Shown here piece by piece: positions 43,159 to 54,217 of a stretch of DNA of 64,000 nucleotides. Each line of letters begins with the position of its first letter. The stretch's first letter is position 1. A program made the translations under genes and the position numbers. Origin of the DNA: JACVRM01 sp963755085 (lineage in GTDB: Bacteria > Actinomycetota > Thermoleophilia > Gaiellales > Gaiellaceae); contig CAVWIN010000008.1 in NCBI GenBank assembly GCA_963755085.1, forward strand, positions 241,473-305,472, given 5' to 3'. The notes beneath the pieces were generated by a model. It made no database searches, was not told where the DNA came from, and saw nothing but the letters and a program-made list of their open reading frames with translations.

Positions 43159-43169
43159 CGTCGAGCCGC

Positions 43170-43599
<430 letters not shown>

Positions 43600-43614
43600 C
43601 GGCGTCGCCGTCAC

Positions 43615-44319
43615 CGTCGGCGGCGCGGCGCCGGCGCCGGCATCGCGCCGGCGTTGCGCTGCAGGATGTTGGAGAACTCCTCGATGAAGCTCTCGAGCTG
43701 GTCGGCGATGCGGTCGATGTCGCGCGCGAAGCGGTTGTAGGCGATCACCGCCGGGATCGCCGCGAACAGGCCGATCGCGGTGGCGACCAGCGCCTCGGCG
43801 ATGCCCGGGCGCGACCGTGGCGAGCGTCACCTGCTGCATGTTCGACAGGCCGATGAACGCGTGCATGATTCCCCACACCGTGCCGAACAGGCCGACGTAC
43901 GGGCGACACCGAGCCGACCGAGGCGAGGAACGACAGGTTCGACTCGATCGCGTCGAGCTCGCGCTGGAAGCTCGCCCGCATCGCCCGGCGCGCGCCGTCG
44001 AGCAGGGCGCCGGTGTCGGTGACGCGCTTCTCGCGCAGCTTGAAGAACTCGCGCATGCCGCGAGGCGAAGATGCGCTCCATCGGCGCGTCGCCGGCCTGC
44101 TTGGTCGGCGTCGGCGTAGAGGTCGTTGAGGTTGCGGCCGGCCCAGAACTCGCGCTCGAACTCGTCGTTGCGCGGCGCGCACGTGCGGCGCAGGCCGAAG
44201 AGCTTGCCGAAGATGACGGTCCAGCTGGCGAGCGAGGCGATCATCAGCCCCGCCATCACGATCTGCACGACGAGGCTCGCGTGCAGCACGAGCGTGACGA
44301 TCGAGAGATCCTGGTTCAT
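43615..44319 (-). CDS. tolQ: TolQ/ExbB-family protein (frameshifted)
   Basis: About 234 residues with three membrane helices. HASLVVQIVMAGLMIASLAS is the first helix; YVGLFGTVWGIMHAFIGLSN and AIGLFAAIPAVIAYNRFARD are the proton-channel signatures. The ATG overlaps the ybgC stop (ATGA). The end is uncertain because of indels near 43,610-43,640. Part of the Tol-Pal energiser with TolR and TolA. Confidence 0.9.
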
Positions 44320-44743
44320 CGATGGAGCGCTGCGAGGCGAGATGTCGTTGGGGATTCGGCGCGGGCGGAAAGTTCCGAGCTCGACGCAGCCGATGCGGAT
44401 CGTGCCCTCGGCCAGCAATTCGTCGGCCCGCCGCGCCTGCTGCGCGATCTCGAGGCTGCGCCTGGCCGAGGTGGAGCGACGGCGACGCTGACGTCGATCA
44501 CGTCGTCGAGGCGCGCCGGGCGCAGGTAGCGCAGCGTGGTCTCGGCTGACGACGAAGGCATCGCGCCGGTCGCGTCGCGCAGCGCGCTCCTGGCCGAAGC
44601 CGAGGCTGCGCAGCCACTCGGTGCGGGCGCGCTCGAAGAACTTCAGGTAGTTGGCGTAGAAGACGATGCCGGCGGCGTCGGTGTCTTCCCAGTAGATGCG
44701 CATCGGCGCGCGGAACGCCGCGGCGTGTCGACGGCGCCGTCAT
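44316..44743 (-). CDS. ybgC: YbgC-type acyl-CoA thioesterase (frameshifted)
   Basis: About 142 residues of the hot-dog fold 4HBT family. The RIYWEDTDAAGIVFYANYLK stretch contains the catalytic aspartate, followed by FFERARTEWLRSLGFGQE. ybgC is the usual first gene of tol-pal clusters in proteobacteria. The ATG is at 44,743 with a frame change a few codons in; a second start at 44,703 is possible. Confidence 0.88.
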
Positions 44744-44783
44744 GGCGCCGCTGCCGTCGCCGAGCGCCGGCGCGGCCGGCGCG

Positions 44784-45242
44784 TCAGGGCTGCAGCTTCT
44801 TGTAGACCGGGCCCCAGACCGGGTGGCCGGCCTCGGACTTGTCGAGCGCGAAGTTGCGGATCGGCCTGGCGCGCGAGCTTGAACTCGGCCTCGCAATCGG
44901 CCGAGGCGCCCGGCGGCGCAGTGGATGAACGCCAGCCGCTTGTGCGCCTCGGCGCGGTCGCGCGGCGACAGCCAGGCCGGCGGCGAGCGCTTCGCGGAAC
45001 AGGCGGTCGGCGGATTCGTATTGGGCGTCGTCATAGGCCTTGAGTCCGGCCAGCAGGGCTCGCTCCGCCGGCCGGGCGCTGACGTCGAGCAGGCCGACCG
45101 GTGGCGCCGCCTGCGCAGGCCGTGAGCAGCCGCGGCCAATGCTAGCGCGAGCCGCGCCGATCAGCGCAGGCCGGCCGATCGCTAGCGCGAGCGCGGGCGG
45201 CGCATCCTGGATGCGGCCGGCCGGGTCGCGCGTCCGGCTCAC
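44784..45242 (-). CDS. TssQ-like type VI secretion-associated lipoprotein (frameshifted)
   Basis: About 152 residues. An N-terminal hydrophobic stretch ends in a cysteine-containing ASIGRGCSRPAQ, a possible lipobox. The core (RALLAGLKAYDDAQYESADR; RDRAEAHKRLAFIHCAAGR) has a TPR-like helix pair and the C-terminus (GHPVWGPVYKKLQP) is the hallmark of TssQ-type lipoproteins. The GTG start overlaps the stop of the kinase gene (GTGA). No other type VI genes are in the window, so involvement is a family-based inference. Confidence 0.6.
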   Translation of the reverse strand: MSRTRDPAGRIQDAPPALALAIGRPALIGAARASIGRGCSRPAQAAPPVGLLDVSARPAERALLAGLKAYDDAQYESADRLFREALAAGLAVAARPRRGAQAAGVHPLRRRAPRPIARPSSSSRARPIRNFALDKSEAGHPVWGPVYKKLQP

Positions 45243-47044
45243 GAGCCGAACTTGTGGCGCACCGAGATCGTCTGCCCGGCGGTCACCTTGACCGACGGCG
45301 TGAACGGCGCGTAGTCGCCGTTGCGGATCGACGATCTGATGCCGGCCTTCGGCGAGCGTGAGCTCGGTGATCGGCGGCGCCGCGCCCGACGACGCGCCGT
45401 CGACCTCGACCAGGCCCCACGGGCTGATCGCGATCCTGACCGTGCCGGTCGCAGGCGCGACGAGCCGGCGGCGGCAGCGACGCGGGCGTCGTTCTCGCGC
45501 GCTTCGCGTTCGCGGGCTTCGCGCGCCTTGCGATCCTTGGCGGACTCGCGCGGCGGCGTCGTCGGCGCGGCGACGTCGGCGCGGCGGTGACGCGAGGCTT
45601 GGCGCGTCGTCGCCGCGCGGCGGCGAGGTCGGCAGCGGCGGCGCCGGTCGTGCCCGGCGCCGGCGTCGCAGCGGCCGGCGTCATCGTCGGCGCAGGTGTC
45701 AGCGGCGGCGGCGGTGGTCGCCGCGAGGGTCGCTGTCGATCGTCGCGGCGGGCGCGCTCGGGCGCGGTCGGACGCGCGCCGCCGTGCGACGCGTCTGCGC
45801 GGTGCCGGCTGCGACTGGCGGCGAAGGCGGTACGGCGCCGGGCGTCGTCGCTCGCGCCTCGACGCGGCGCGCGTGCCTCCCGCGTCGGCCAGCGCCGGCG
45901 CGGCCGCGTGGCCAGCACGACCCAGGTCGCGATCGCCGCCATGACGGCGGCGACGCGCGGCGGCGAGCGGCGGCGCCGAGCACGACGCGGCTGCGCGGGC
46001 CGGCGGCGGCGCCGGACGGCGCGGTCTTCTCGCCGTCGGCGCCCGCCGGGTTGTCGTCGAGCCACTGGCGCAGCTCGCGCGCGAACGAGCGCGCCGAGCG
46101 GAAGCGCTGCTCGGGATCCTTGGCCATCGCCCGCGCCGCGATCGCGGCCAGCGCCTTCGGCACCGGCGGGTCGACCTTGTTCGCCAGCGGCGGCTCGTGG
46201 TGCAGCACGGCGTCGCGGATCTCCGCCAGCGACTCGCCGCGGAACGGCTTGACGTCGGTGAGCAGCTCGTAGAGCACGACGCCGAGCGAGAACACGTCGG
46301 CGCGCCGGTCGGCGGGCTCGCTGCCGCACCTGCTCGGGCGCCATGTAGTAGGGCGAGCCGGCGCCGAGTGCGGGTCGCTGCTGTCCTGCTGGTGGGCGAC
46401 GCGGGCGATGCCGAAGTCGAGCACGCGCGGCTGCGTGCGGCCGACCATGAAGATGTTGGCCGGCTTGATGTCGCGATGGATCACGCCCTTGCGAGTGGGC
46501 GAAGGCGAGCGCGTCGGCGACGCGGCGGATGATCAGCGCCGCCTGCGCCGGCGTCGCGCCGCCAGCCTTCCTGGCGCAGCTGGCGCAGGTCGCGGCCCTT
46601 GAGCAGCTCCATCGCGATGTAGGCGCGCTCGTCGCTGATGCCGGCGTCGAAGACGGTGACGATGTGCGGATGGCTGAGGCCGCCGGCGGCGCGCGCTTCG
46701 TTCAGGAACAGCGCGTTGAACGACTCGCGCTCCTCGTCGGCGACCTTGACGTTGAGCGTCTTGACCGCGATCAGGCGCGACAGCAGCGGATCGTGCGCCG
46801 CGAAGACCGTGCCGAGGCCGCCTTCGCCGAGCTGGTACTTGAGCGCGTAGCGGCCGATGTGGCCGATCGTCGGCATCGCGCGGTCGGCCGGCGTCGCGAC
46901 CAGGCCGCTGAAGGCGATCGGCGTCGTCACCGGAACGGCCGGCGGATCGGAATCGCTCCACAGGCGCGACGCCGGGAAGGGTGGGCGGCGGGCGCGGGCT
47001 CGGAGTCGGCGGAGGGCAGCGGGCGGCGGGGGCGAACTGCTCAC
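45239..47044 (-). CDS. Hanks-type Ser/Thr protein kinase, membrane-anchored (frameshifted)
   Basis: About 600 residues. Kinase motifs are all present: glycine loop GEGGLGTVFAAHD, lysine in LIAVKTLNVK, catalytic HRDIKPANI, DFGIAR and, after an indel, the APEQ segment. A transmembrane helix (VAAVMAAIATWVVLATRP) follows a Ser/Ala-rich linker, and the exported tail is Pro/Ala/Thr-rich with a C-terminal PEGA-like domain (TGTVRIAISPWGLVEVDG). The GTG start has no close alternative. The next gene is the TssQ-type lipoprotein, coupled by overlap; such pairs occur at type VI loci, but the phosphorylated targets are not known. Confidence 0.78.
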
Positions 47045-47187
47045 CGCGCCAGCTTAAGTGACGCGCACGTGCGGAGGGCCGTGAAAAACGCTCGCGCGCC
47101 TACGTTCGTAACACAAGTTCACCAATGACGGACGCCTGTCACGCCTATGCCGCGCCGGCGCCACAGCGACGCCGGCGAGCGCGCCGC

Positions 47188-47695
47188 TCAGCCGCGCGCC
47201 GCGCGCGCCGCCTCGACCTCGCGCGGCGCAGGTCGGCGGCGGCCTTGTCGAGCACGCCGTTGACGTACTTGTGGCCGTCGGTGCCGCCGAAGCTCTTGGC
47301 GAGCTCGACCGCCTCGTTGATCGCGACCTTGTACGGGATGTCGATGCAGTGCGTCAGCTCGTAGACGCCGATCAGCAGCACGCCGTGCTCGACCGGCGAG
47401 AGCTAGCTCGGTCTTGCGGTCGACGTGGCGCGCGAGCACGGCGTCGAGCGCGGCGGCCTCGCGGATGCAGCCGTGCAGCAGCAGGTCGAAGTGGGCCGCG
47501 TCGCACTTGTCGAAGCCGTCCTGCTCGCGCATGTGGGCGTCGATCGACGCCGGCGTCGGCGCCGCCGAGCAGCCACTCGTACAGGCCCTGCAGCGCGAAC
47601 TCGCGCGAGCGGCGGCGCGCCGACTTCGGCGCCGCGCGGCGCGCGCGCCGCGCGGCGCTGCGGCGCCCGGCGCGGCTTGCGCTCGGTCGCGTCAC
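47188..47695 (-). CDS. nusB: Transcription antitermination factor NusB (frameshifted)
   Basis: About 168 residues. RRRSREFALQGLYEWLLGGA and the C-terminal AINEAVELAKSFGGTDGHKY and VNGVLDKAAADLR are the family signatures. NusB binds boxA RNA with NusE and supports rRNA antitermination. The GTG start overlaps the ribH stop; two or three indels (near 47,403 and 47,560) split the frame. The tail beyond the family core is short and basic. As an essential-type gene, its frameshifts argue for sequencing error. Confidence 0.9.
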
Positions 47696-48167
47696 GACAG
47701 GTCGTCCAGCAGGTTGGCCATCTCGACCGCGACGCGGGCGGCGTCGCGGCCCTTGTCGTCGGCGCGCGCCCAGGCCTGCGCCTCGTTCTCGACGGTGAGG
47801 ATCGCGTTGGCGATCGGCGATGCCGGTGGTCGAGCGCGACGCGCGTCACGCCGGCGCCGCTCTCGTTGGCGACCAGCTCGAAGTGGTAGGTCTCGCCGCG
47901 GATGACGCAGCCGATCGCGACCAGCGCGTCGAAGTCGTCGCTGTCGGCGAGCGCGTGCAGCGCGAGCGGCGATCTCGAGCGCGCCGGGCACCGTGACGTG
48001 GCGTGATGTCGCTCGGCGGCGACGCCGAGCGCGCGCAGCTCGGCGCATGCAGGCCTGCGCGAGCTGCGTCGGTGAGCGCGGCGTTGAAGCGCGCCTGCAC
48101 GATGCCGATGCGCAGGTCCGCGGCCGTCGAGGTCGCGCCGGCCTGCGCCCTTGTCAGCGTTGCGCAT
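47692..48167 (-). CDS. ribH: 6,7-dimethyl-8-ribityllumazine synthase (frameshifted)
   Basis: About 158 residues. It condenses 3,4-dihydroxybutanone 4-phosphate with 5-amino-6-ribitylaminouracil. Signature stretches are RIGIVQARFNAALTD, VTVPGALEIA, VAIGCVIRGETYHFELVANE and ENEAQAWARADDKGRDAARV. The start overlaps the end of ribBA by 14 bases. Five or six indels break the frame. Part of the ribD-ribE-ribBA-ribH-nusB cluster. Confidence 0.92.
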
Positions 48168-49300
48168 GCATCGCCGTGCGTCGGCGTCGACGACCGGCTC
48201 GTCGGCGCACGAAGCCGGTCACTTCGAGGCCGTAGCCGGCCATGCTCGGCATGCGCCGCGGGCTGCCGAGCAGCTTCATGCGGCGCACGCCGAGGTCGCG
48301 CAGGATCTGCGCGCCGATGCCGTAGGTGCGCAGGTCCATCTGGCCGCGCGGCGGCGCGCGCGCGCGGCCGCGCGCGAGCAGCCTGCGGCAGCAGCGCCGC
48401 CGCGTCCTCGCCGCAGTTGAGCAGCACCGCCGACGCCGCGCTCGCTGCGCTGCAGCGCCGCCAGCGCGCGCGGCAGCGGCCAGGAGTGGCCGCTCGGTGC
48501 CGGCGTCGAGCAGGTCCATCACCGACAGCGGCTCGTGCACGCGCACCAGCACCTCGTCGCTCGGCGTCCAGCGGCCGCGGCGTCAGCGCCAGGTGCAGGC
48601 CGCCGGCTGCGGTCGCGGAAGACGCTGCAGTCGAACTCGCCCTGCGCGGTCGCGAGCGTTGCGCTGGCCGACGCGCTCGATCAGCGATTCGTTGCGGCTG
48701 CGGTGCTCGATCAGGTCGGCGATGGTGCCGATCTTCAGGCCGTGCTGCGCGCGCGAAGCGACTCAGGTCGGGCAGGCGCGCCATCGTGCCGTCGTCGTTC
48801 ATGATCTCGCAGATCACCGCCGCCGGCGTCAGCCCGGCCATCGCCGCGAGGTCGCAGCCGGCTTCGGTGTGGCCGGCGCGCATCAGCACGCCGCCGTCCT
48901 GCGCCTGCAGCGGGAAGATGTGGCCGGGCTGCACGAGGTCGCTCGGCCTTGGCGTCGCGCGCGCACCGCGGCCTGCACGGTGCGCGCGCGGTCGGCGGCC
49001 GAGATGCCGGTCGTGACGCCGCTGGCGGCCTCGATCGAGACCGTGAACGCGGTGCCGTGCTGGGCGCCGTTGCGCGCCGTCATCGGCGGCAGGTGCAGGC
49101 GCTCGCAGCGCTCGCGCGTCAGCGTCAGGCAGATCAGGCCGCGGCCGTAGCTTGGCCATGAAGTTGATCGCCTCGGGCGTGACGTGCTCGGCGGCGAGCA
49201 CCAGGTCGCCTTCGTTCTCGCGGTCTTCCTCGTCGACGAGGATCACCATGCGGCCGGCGGCGAGCTCGGCGACCAGCTCGGGAATGGGGGCAATGGCCAT
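48154..49300 (-). CDS. ribBA: 3,4-dihydroxy-2-butanone 4-phosphate synthase with degenerate GTP cyclohydrolase II domain (RibBA/RibBX, frameshifted)
   Basis: About 381 residues. The N-terminal RibB domain (IPELVAELAAGRMVILVDEE; GRGLICLTLTRERCERLHLP; RAGHTEAGCDLAAMAGLTPA) looks catalytically complete. The C-terminal RibA-like domain lacks the zinc-cysteine motif (CLTGDVFGSxRCDCG type): in its place are VHEPLSVMDLLDAG and HSWPLPRALAALQRSE. This matches RibBX-type proteins, in which the cyclohydrolase activity is thought to be lost (literature, from memory). Frameshifts occur near 48,210, 48,380, 48,430, 48,490, 48,570, 48,610, 48,770, 48,940 and 49,150. The ATG overlaps nothing upstream; ribH overlaps its end. 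Confidence 0.88.
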
Positions 49301-49319
49301 GGCGGGATTGTAGGTGGCG

Positions 49320-49980
49320 GCCGGCGCTCTGCACGGGCTCGCTCGGTCGCGGGCTGCAGCGCGGCTGAGCATGCGCTCGACGTAGCGCGCGATCAGGTCG
49401 ATCTCGAGGTTGACCCGGCTGCCCGGCCGCGAGCCGCGCCGAGCGTGGTGTTCTGCACGCGTGTGCGGGATCAGGTTGATGCTGAACTCGCAGCCGTCGG
49501 CGCAGTCGGTGACGCGGTTGACGGTCAGGCTGACGCCGTTGACGGTGATCGAGCCCTTGTAGGCGAGGAAGCGCGCCAGCGCCGCCGGCGCCGCGACGCG
49601 CAGCTCCCACGACTCGCCGACCGGCGCGAAGTGCGTGACGCGGCCGATGCCGTCGACATGGCCGCTGACGAGGTGGCCGCCGAGGCGGTCGTTGGCGCGC
49701 AGCGCCTTCTCGAGGTTGACCGCGCCGGGCTCGGCCGAGGCCGGCGGTCTTGTCCAGGCTCTCGGCCGAGATGTCGATCGTGAAGCGCCGCTGCCGCGGC
49801 GTCGAGCGCGGTCACGCGTCATGCAGGCGCCGTTGAGCGCGATGCTGTCGCCGAGCTGCGACGTCGTCGAGGTAGCCCGGCGGCGCCTCGATCGTCGAGG
49901 CGCTTGCCGAACGACGCGTCGCCGCCGAGCGGCGTCGACGTCGACGATCGGCCGACGCCGGTGACGATGCCGGTGAACAT
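49320..49980 (-). CDS. ribE: Riboflavin synthase alpha chain (frameshifted)
   Basis: About 215 residues with the usual internal repeat. MFTGIVTGVGR opens the first half; LNGACMTVTALDAAA, SGHVDGIGRV, GSITVNGVSLTVNRV and SINLIPHTRAEH are family signatures. It dismutates two lumazines to riboflavin. The stop is not visible in any single frame because of indels near the end, so the last bases are approximate. The gene lies between ribD and ribBA. Confidence 0.88.
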
Positions 49981-50026
49981 GGCGTCGATTGTCGCAGCGC
50001 TGCGAGGCCGCGGCGTCGCGCAGGCG

Positions 50027-51122
50027 TCAGCGACCGCGGCACGCAGCAGCAGCCGCAGGTCGTCGCCGACGCGCGTCGACGGCGATGAAAGCGCAGCGCG
50101 ACGGCGTCTGCGCCAGCGTCTGCGAGCGGCGCCGAGCGCGGCCAGGCCGCGGCCGCTGCCGAGCAGGCTGGGGCGCGATGTAGACCAGCAACTCGTCGAC
50201 CAGGCCTTCGCGCACGAGCGAGCCGTTGAGCTTGCTCGCCGGCCTCGACGTGCAGCTCGTTGATGCCGCGCGCGGCCAGGTCGCGCAGCATCGCCGCGCA
50301 GGTCGACCTTGCCGTCGGCGTCCGGCAGCAGCGCGACCTCGGCGCCGCGCGCCTCGCAGCGCGGCGCGCGCGCTCGGCGTCGGCGATGCGCGGCGTAGAC
50401 GAGCACCGCGCCCGGGCGCGTCGAGGATGCGCGCGCCGCGGCGGCGTCTCGAGGCGCGAGTCGACGACCACGCGCAGCGGCTGGCGCGCGCGTCGGCGAC
50501 CAGCCGCACGTCGAGCCGCGGGTCGTCGTCGAGCACGGTGCCGACGCCGGTCAGCACCGCGCCGGCGCGCTTGCGCCAGGCGTGGCCGTCGGCGCGCGCC
50601 GCCTCGCCGGTGATCCACTGGCTGGCGCCGTTGTCGAGCGCGGTGCGGCCGTCGAGCGAGACCGCGGCCTTCAGGCGCAGCCACGGCCGGCCGCGCTCCA
50701 TGCGCGAGAAGAAGCCGATGTTGAGTTCGCGCGCCTCGCCGCGCAGCAGCCCGACGTCGACGGCGATGCCGGCGGCGCGCAGCCGCGCGATGCCCTGGCC
50801 GGCGACGAGCGGGTTCGGGTCGCGCACCGCGACGACGACGCGCGCCGACGCCGGCGGCGACCAGCGCGTCGCAGCACGGCGGCGTGCGGCCGTGGTGCGA
50901 GCAGGGCTCGAGGCGTGACGTAGGCGGTCGCGCCGCGCACGTCGACGCCGCGCGCGGCGGCGTCGCGCAGCGCCATGACTTCGGCGTGCGGCGCCGCCGG
51001 CCTGCTGCGTGTGGCCGCGGCCGAGCGACGCGGCCGTCGGCCGCGACGATCACGCAGCCGACGCGCGGATTGGGATCGCACAGGCCGACCGCGTGCGCGG
51101 CAAGCGCGAGCGCCTCGCGCAT
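50027..51122 (-). CDS. ribD: Bifunctional riboflavin deaminase/reductase RibD (frameshifted)
   Basis: About 365 residues. The N-terminal deaminase domain shows LCDPNPRVGCVIVAADGR, the zinc-site glutamate in HAEVMALRDAA, and CSHHGRTPPCCDALVAAGV; the reductase domain shows RPWLRLKAAVSLDGRTALDN, WITGEAARADGHAWRKRAGA and DELLVYIAPSLLGSGRG. It performs steps two and three after GTP cyclohydrolase. Roughly ten indels break the frame. The ATG at 51,122 is a tentative start; in-frame sequence extends further up. First of the rib cluster, downstream of a pilin-like gene. Confidence 0.9.
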
Positions 51123-51181
51123 CGGCTCCGGCGACGGCGCTCGGAGGAGTCGGGTCGTCGTGCAGTCGTCGCCAGATTCGC

Positions 51182-52334
51182 TCAGGGCTGGTGCGGCTCG
51201 GTGCGGCGGTTCGGCGCGGACGCGGGCAATCGCTGCCGCGCACGACGAGGAAATTGCGGCCGAGCAGTGCAGCGCCGACCTCCACGTCGACGCCCGCAGA
51301 CGCGATGTTCGCATCGATCGCGCCCGCCGACGCTGGCGCTGACGTAGCGGCAGACGCGACGCTCGCTGCCGCCGCTGCCGATCGTCCAGCCGCTCGCGAC
51401 GATCGCGATGCGCCCCGACCAGCGACCGTCGGCGCGCGGCGTGACGACGCAATGCCAGGCGATGAAGCGGTCGCCGGTCTCTTGCCACGACGCCGACGCC
51501 CGCGCTCGCAGCGGATCGCGTCGAGGGCGACGTCGTCGAGGTGCAGGCTGCCGTCGACGCACGAAGCGCACGGTCTTGCTCGCCTCGCTGAAGCATGCGG
51601 GCGGCGCGGGATAGACGCCGTCGCGCAATGCGAGCGTGACCGCAGTCGACGGCGGTGGACGGCGTGGCCGCTGCTGGCAAGAGACGGCGCGAAGCGGACG
51701 GTCCCGGCGACGAGCAGCCAGGTGCCGGGAGCGCAGGCCGCGAGAGCCTCGACGCCGAGGTCGCGCGTCGTGGTCGTCGGCGCAACCGCGCAGCGGCCGA
51801 CGATGGCTCCGGTGCGGTCGTCGAAGACGAGGGCGACGGGCCGCGTTCGGAGGGCTTCCAGGCGCTCCGGCATCGCCGAGGCTGGGTGCGCTGAGCGGCA
51901 GGCCCGGCGCGCGGCCAAGGACGCGCGGCGCGCTCGGGATCGCGCCACGTTCGAGCGCGAGCGCGCCGGAATACGCAGGGGCGACGCGGGCGATGAACGG
52001 GTGGAGGGCGATCTCGCGCGCGCTGCCGTTGCGGTCGGCCCAGGCGACGACGACGCTCACTGCCTTCGATCCAGCAGGTCGCGCCCGTGCCGGCGCGCAC
52101 GCTCAGGCGCAGCGGCCGCTGACGCGCGATCGCCTCGCTGCGCGCGAATTGCAGGTCAGCCGCAAGGCGGGTCGCCGCGCCATCCAGGCGACGCGCGTCG
52201 CTGGGGTCCGCAAAGGACGGCGCAGCGGCTGCGCCGACGATCGCGATGAGCGCGACGACGATCGCAACCTCCAGCAGCGACACGCCGCACTGCGCAGGAG
52301 GGCGGAAATCGGGTGCGGAGTGCTTCGTCGCCAT
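51182..52334 (-). CDS. FimT/GspH-type minor pilin-like protein, enlarged (frameshifted)
   Basis: About 384 residues. A type IV prepilin leader with processing site is visible: QCGVSLLEVAIVVALIAIVG, where the cleavage-site glycine is followed by valine in place of the usual phenylalanine and the fifth mature residue is glutamate. Then comes a GspH-like segment (RLAADLQFARSEAIARQRPL). The long C-terminal part (for example WHCVVTPRADGRWSGR) resembles no family I know and may be a second domain. Frameshifts near 52,070, 51,880, 51,800, 51,655, 51,560, 51,495 and 51,335 break it. Located between nrdR and ribD. Confidence 0.65.
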
Positions 52335-52426
52335 GCGAAGCACTGTAGGAATCCGCCTGTCGGAGGCGATCCCTCGAGCGGGGAAACGGCGGGGGTCGCG
52401 CGGCGGGGTCCCGCCGGGGGACAGGC

Positions 52427-52871
52427 TCAGATGTCGCGGATCAGCTGGCGGAACTCGTCGACGTCCTCGAAGCTGCGGTAGACCGACGCGAAGCGCACGT
52501 AGGCGACCTTGTCGATGCGCTTCAGCTCGCGCATCACGTGCTCGCCGAGCCTTGGACGACAGCACTTCGCTTGGCGCCGCTGTTGAGCAGCTTGTCCTGG
52601 ATGCGCTCGATCGCGGCGTCGATCTGCTCGACGCTGACCGGGCGCTTGCGCAGCGCCAGCGTCATCGAGGCGCGCATCTTGCCGGGTCGAATTCGGCCCG
52701 CGTGCCGTCCTTCTTCACCACCGAAGGCAGCGCGATCTCGGCGTGCTCGTAGGTGGTGAAGCGCTTGTCGCAGCTCTGGCAGCGGCGCCGCCGCCGCACC
52801 ACGTCGCCTTCGTCGGACTCGCGCGTCTCGACGACCTGGGTGTCTTCGTGGCTGCAGAAGGGGCAGCGCAT
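52427..52871 (-). CDS. nrdR: Transcriptional repressor NrdR (frameshifted)
   Basis: About 148 residues. The zinc ribbon (MRCPFCSHEDTQVVETRESD and CQSCDKRFTTYEHAE) and the ATP-cone (EIALPSVVKKDGTRAEFD; RKRPVSVEQIDAAIERIQDK) are complete. NrdR represses ribonucleotide reductase genes by sensing ATP/dATP. Indels near 52,685 and 52,555 break the frame. It lies 42 bases after glyA on the same strand, a common order in Burkholderiales. Confidence 0.92.
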
Positions 52872-52912
52872 GTCGGAGGCAGCGGGCGTCGCTGCGCGAC
52901 GCCGTGCAGGCG

Positions 52913-54163
52913 TTAGCGGTAGACGGGGAAGTCGCGCGTCAGCGTCGCCACCTTGGCGCGCACCGCGGCGATGTTGGCCTCGTCGTGCGGCCGGTCGAGC
53001 ACGTCGGCGATCAGGTGGGCGGTCTGGCGCGTCTCGCTCCTCGCCGAAGCCGCGCGTCGTCAGCGCCGGCGTGCCGAGGCGGATGCCGCTCGTGACCATC
53101 GGCTTCTGCGGGTCGTTCGGGATGCCGTTCTTGTTGCAGGTCATGTGCGCCGCGCCGAGCACCGCCTCGGCTTCCTTGCCGGTCAGGCCCTTCGGCCGCA
53201 GGTCGACCAGCATCACGTGGCTCTCGGTGCGGCCGCTGACGATGCGCAGGCCGCGCTCGGTCAGCGTCTCGGCGAGCACGACGGCGTTCTTCGCCACCTG
53301 CTGCTGGTAGGCCTTGAACTCGGGCGCGAGCGCCTCCTTGAACGCCACCGCCTTGGCGGCGATCACGTGCATCAGCGGGCCGCCCTGGATGCCCGGGAAG
53401 ATCGCGCTGTTGATCTTCTTGGCGATGCTTCGTCGTTCATCAGGATGATGCCGCCGCGCGGGCCGCGCAGGCTCTTGTGCGTGGTCGAGGTCACGACGTC
53501 GGCGTGCGGCACCGGGTTCGGGTAGACGCCGGCGGCGATCAGGCCGGCGTAGTGCGCCATGTCGACCATGAAGCAGCGCGCCGACGTCCTTGGCGACCTT
53601 GGCGAAGCGCGCGAAGTCGATCCGCAGGCTGTAGGCCGAGGCGCCGGCGATGATGAGCTTGGGCTTGTGCTCGTGCGCCAGGCGCTCCATCGCGTCGTAG
53701 TCGATCTCCTCGTTCGCGTCGAGCCCGTAGCTCACGACCTTGAACCACTTGCCGCTCATGTTGAGCGCCATGCCGTGGGTCAGGTGGCCGCCTTCGGCGA
53801 GGCTCATGCCCATGATCGTGTCGCCGGGCTGGATCAGGCCGAAGAACACCGCCTGGTTGGCCTGCGAGCCGGAGTTGGGCTGGACGTTGGCGTGCTCGGC
53901 GCCGAACAGCTGCTTGACGCGGTCGATGGCGAGCTGCTCGACGACGTCGACGAACTCGCAGCCGCCGTAGTAGCGCTTGCCGGGGTAGCCCTCGGCGTAC
54001 TTGTTGGTGAGCTGGCTGCCCTGCGCCGCCATCACCGCCGGCGAGGCGTAGTTCTCCGACGGCGATCAGCTCGATGTGCTCTTCCTGGCGCCGGTTCTCG
54101 GCGCGATCGCGCGGCGATCTCGGGGTCGACGTGGGCGAGGGTGGAGTGGGTGCGGTCGAACAT
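52913..54163 (-). CDS. glyA: Serine hydroxymethyltransferase (frameshifted)
   Basis: About 416 residues. The PLP-binding lysine is in the STTHKSLRGPRGG stretch. Others: IELIASENYASP split by an indel near 54,060, LTNKYAEGYPGKRYYGGCEF, QPNSGSQANQAVFFGLIQPG and IFPGIQGGPLMHVIAAKAVA. It makes glycine and 5,10-methylene-tetrahydrofolate from serine. Indels near 54,110, 54,060, 53,578, 53,427 and 53,040 break the frame. A ZTP riboswitch lies in its leader and probably induces the gene when one-carbon folate is short. Confidence 0.93.
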
Positions 54164-54217
54164 GGTAGGCCGTCCTTCAAGGCAATCCGCGCGAGATCGA
54201 ATGCGACGGCTCGCGGG

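Noticed and set aside
45500..46100. Repeated GGCGGC/CGGCGC tracts as possible tandem repeat or CRISPR-like array
   Set aside because: These are Ala/Pro/Arg codons of the kinase linker; units are irregular and have no spacers. No CRISPR array was seen anywhere in the window.
52335..52426. Possible FMN riboswitch for the riboflavin genes
   Set aside because: The gaps before the pilin-like gene and ribD are too short and show none of the FMN-element consensus.
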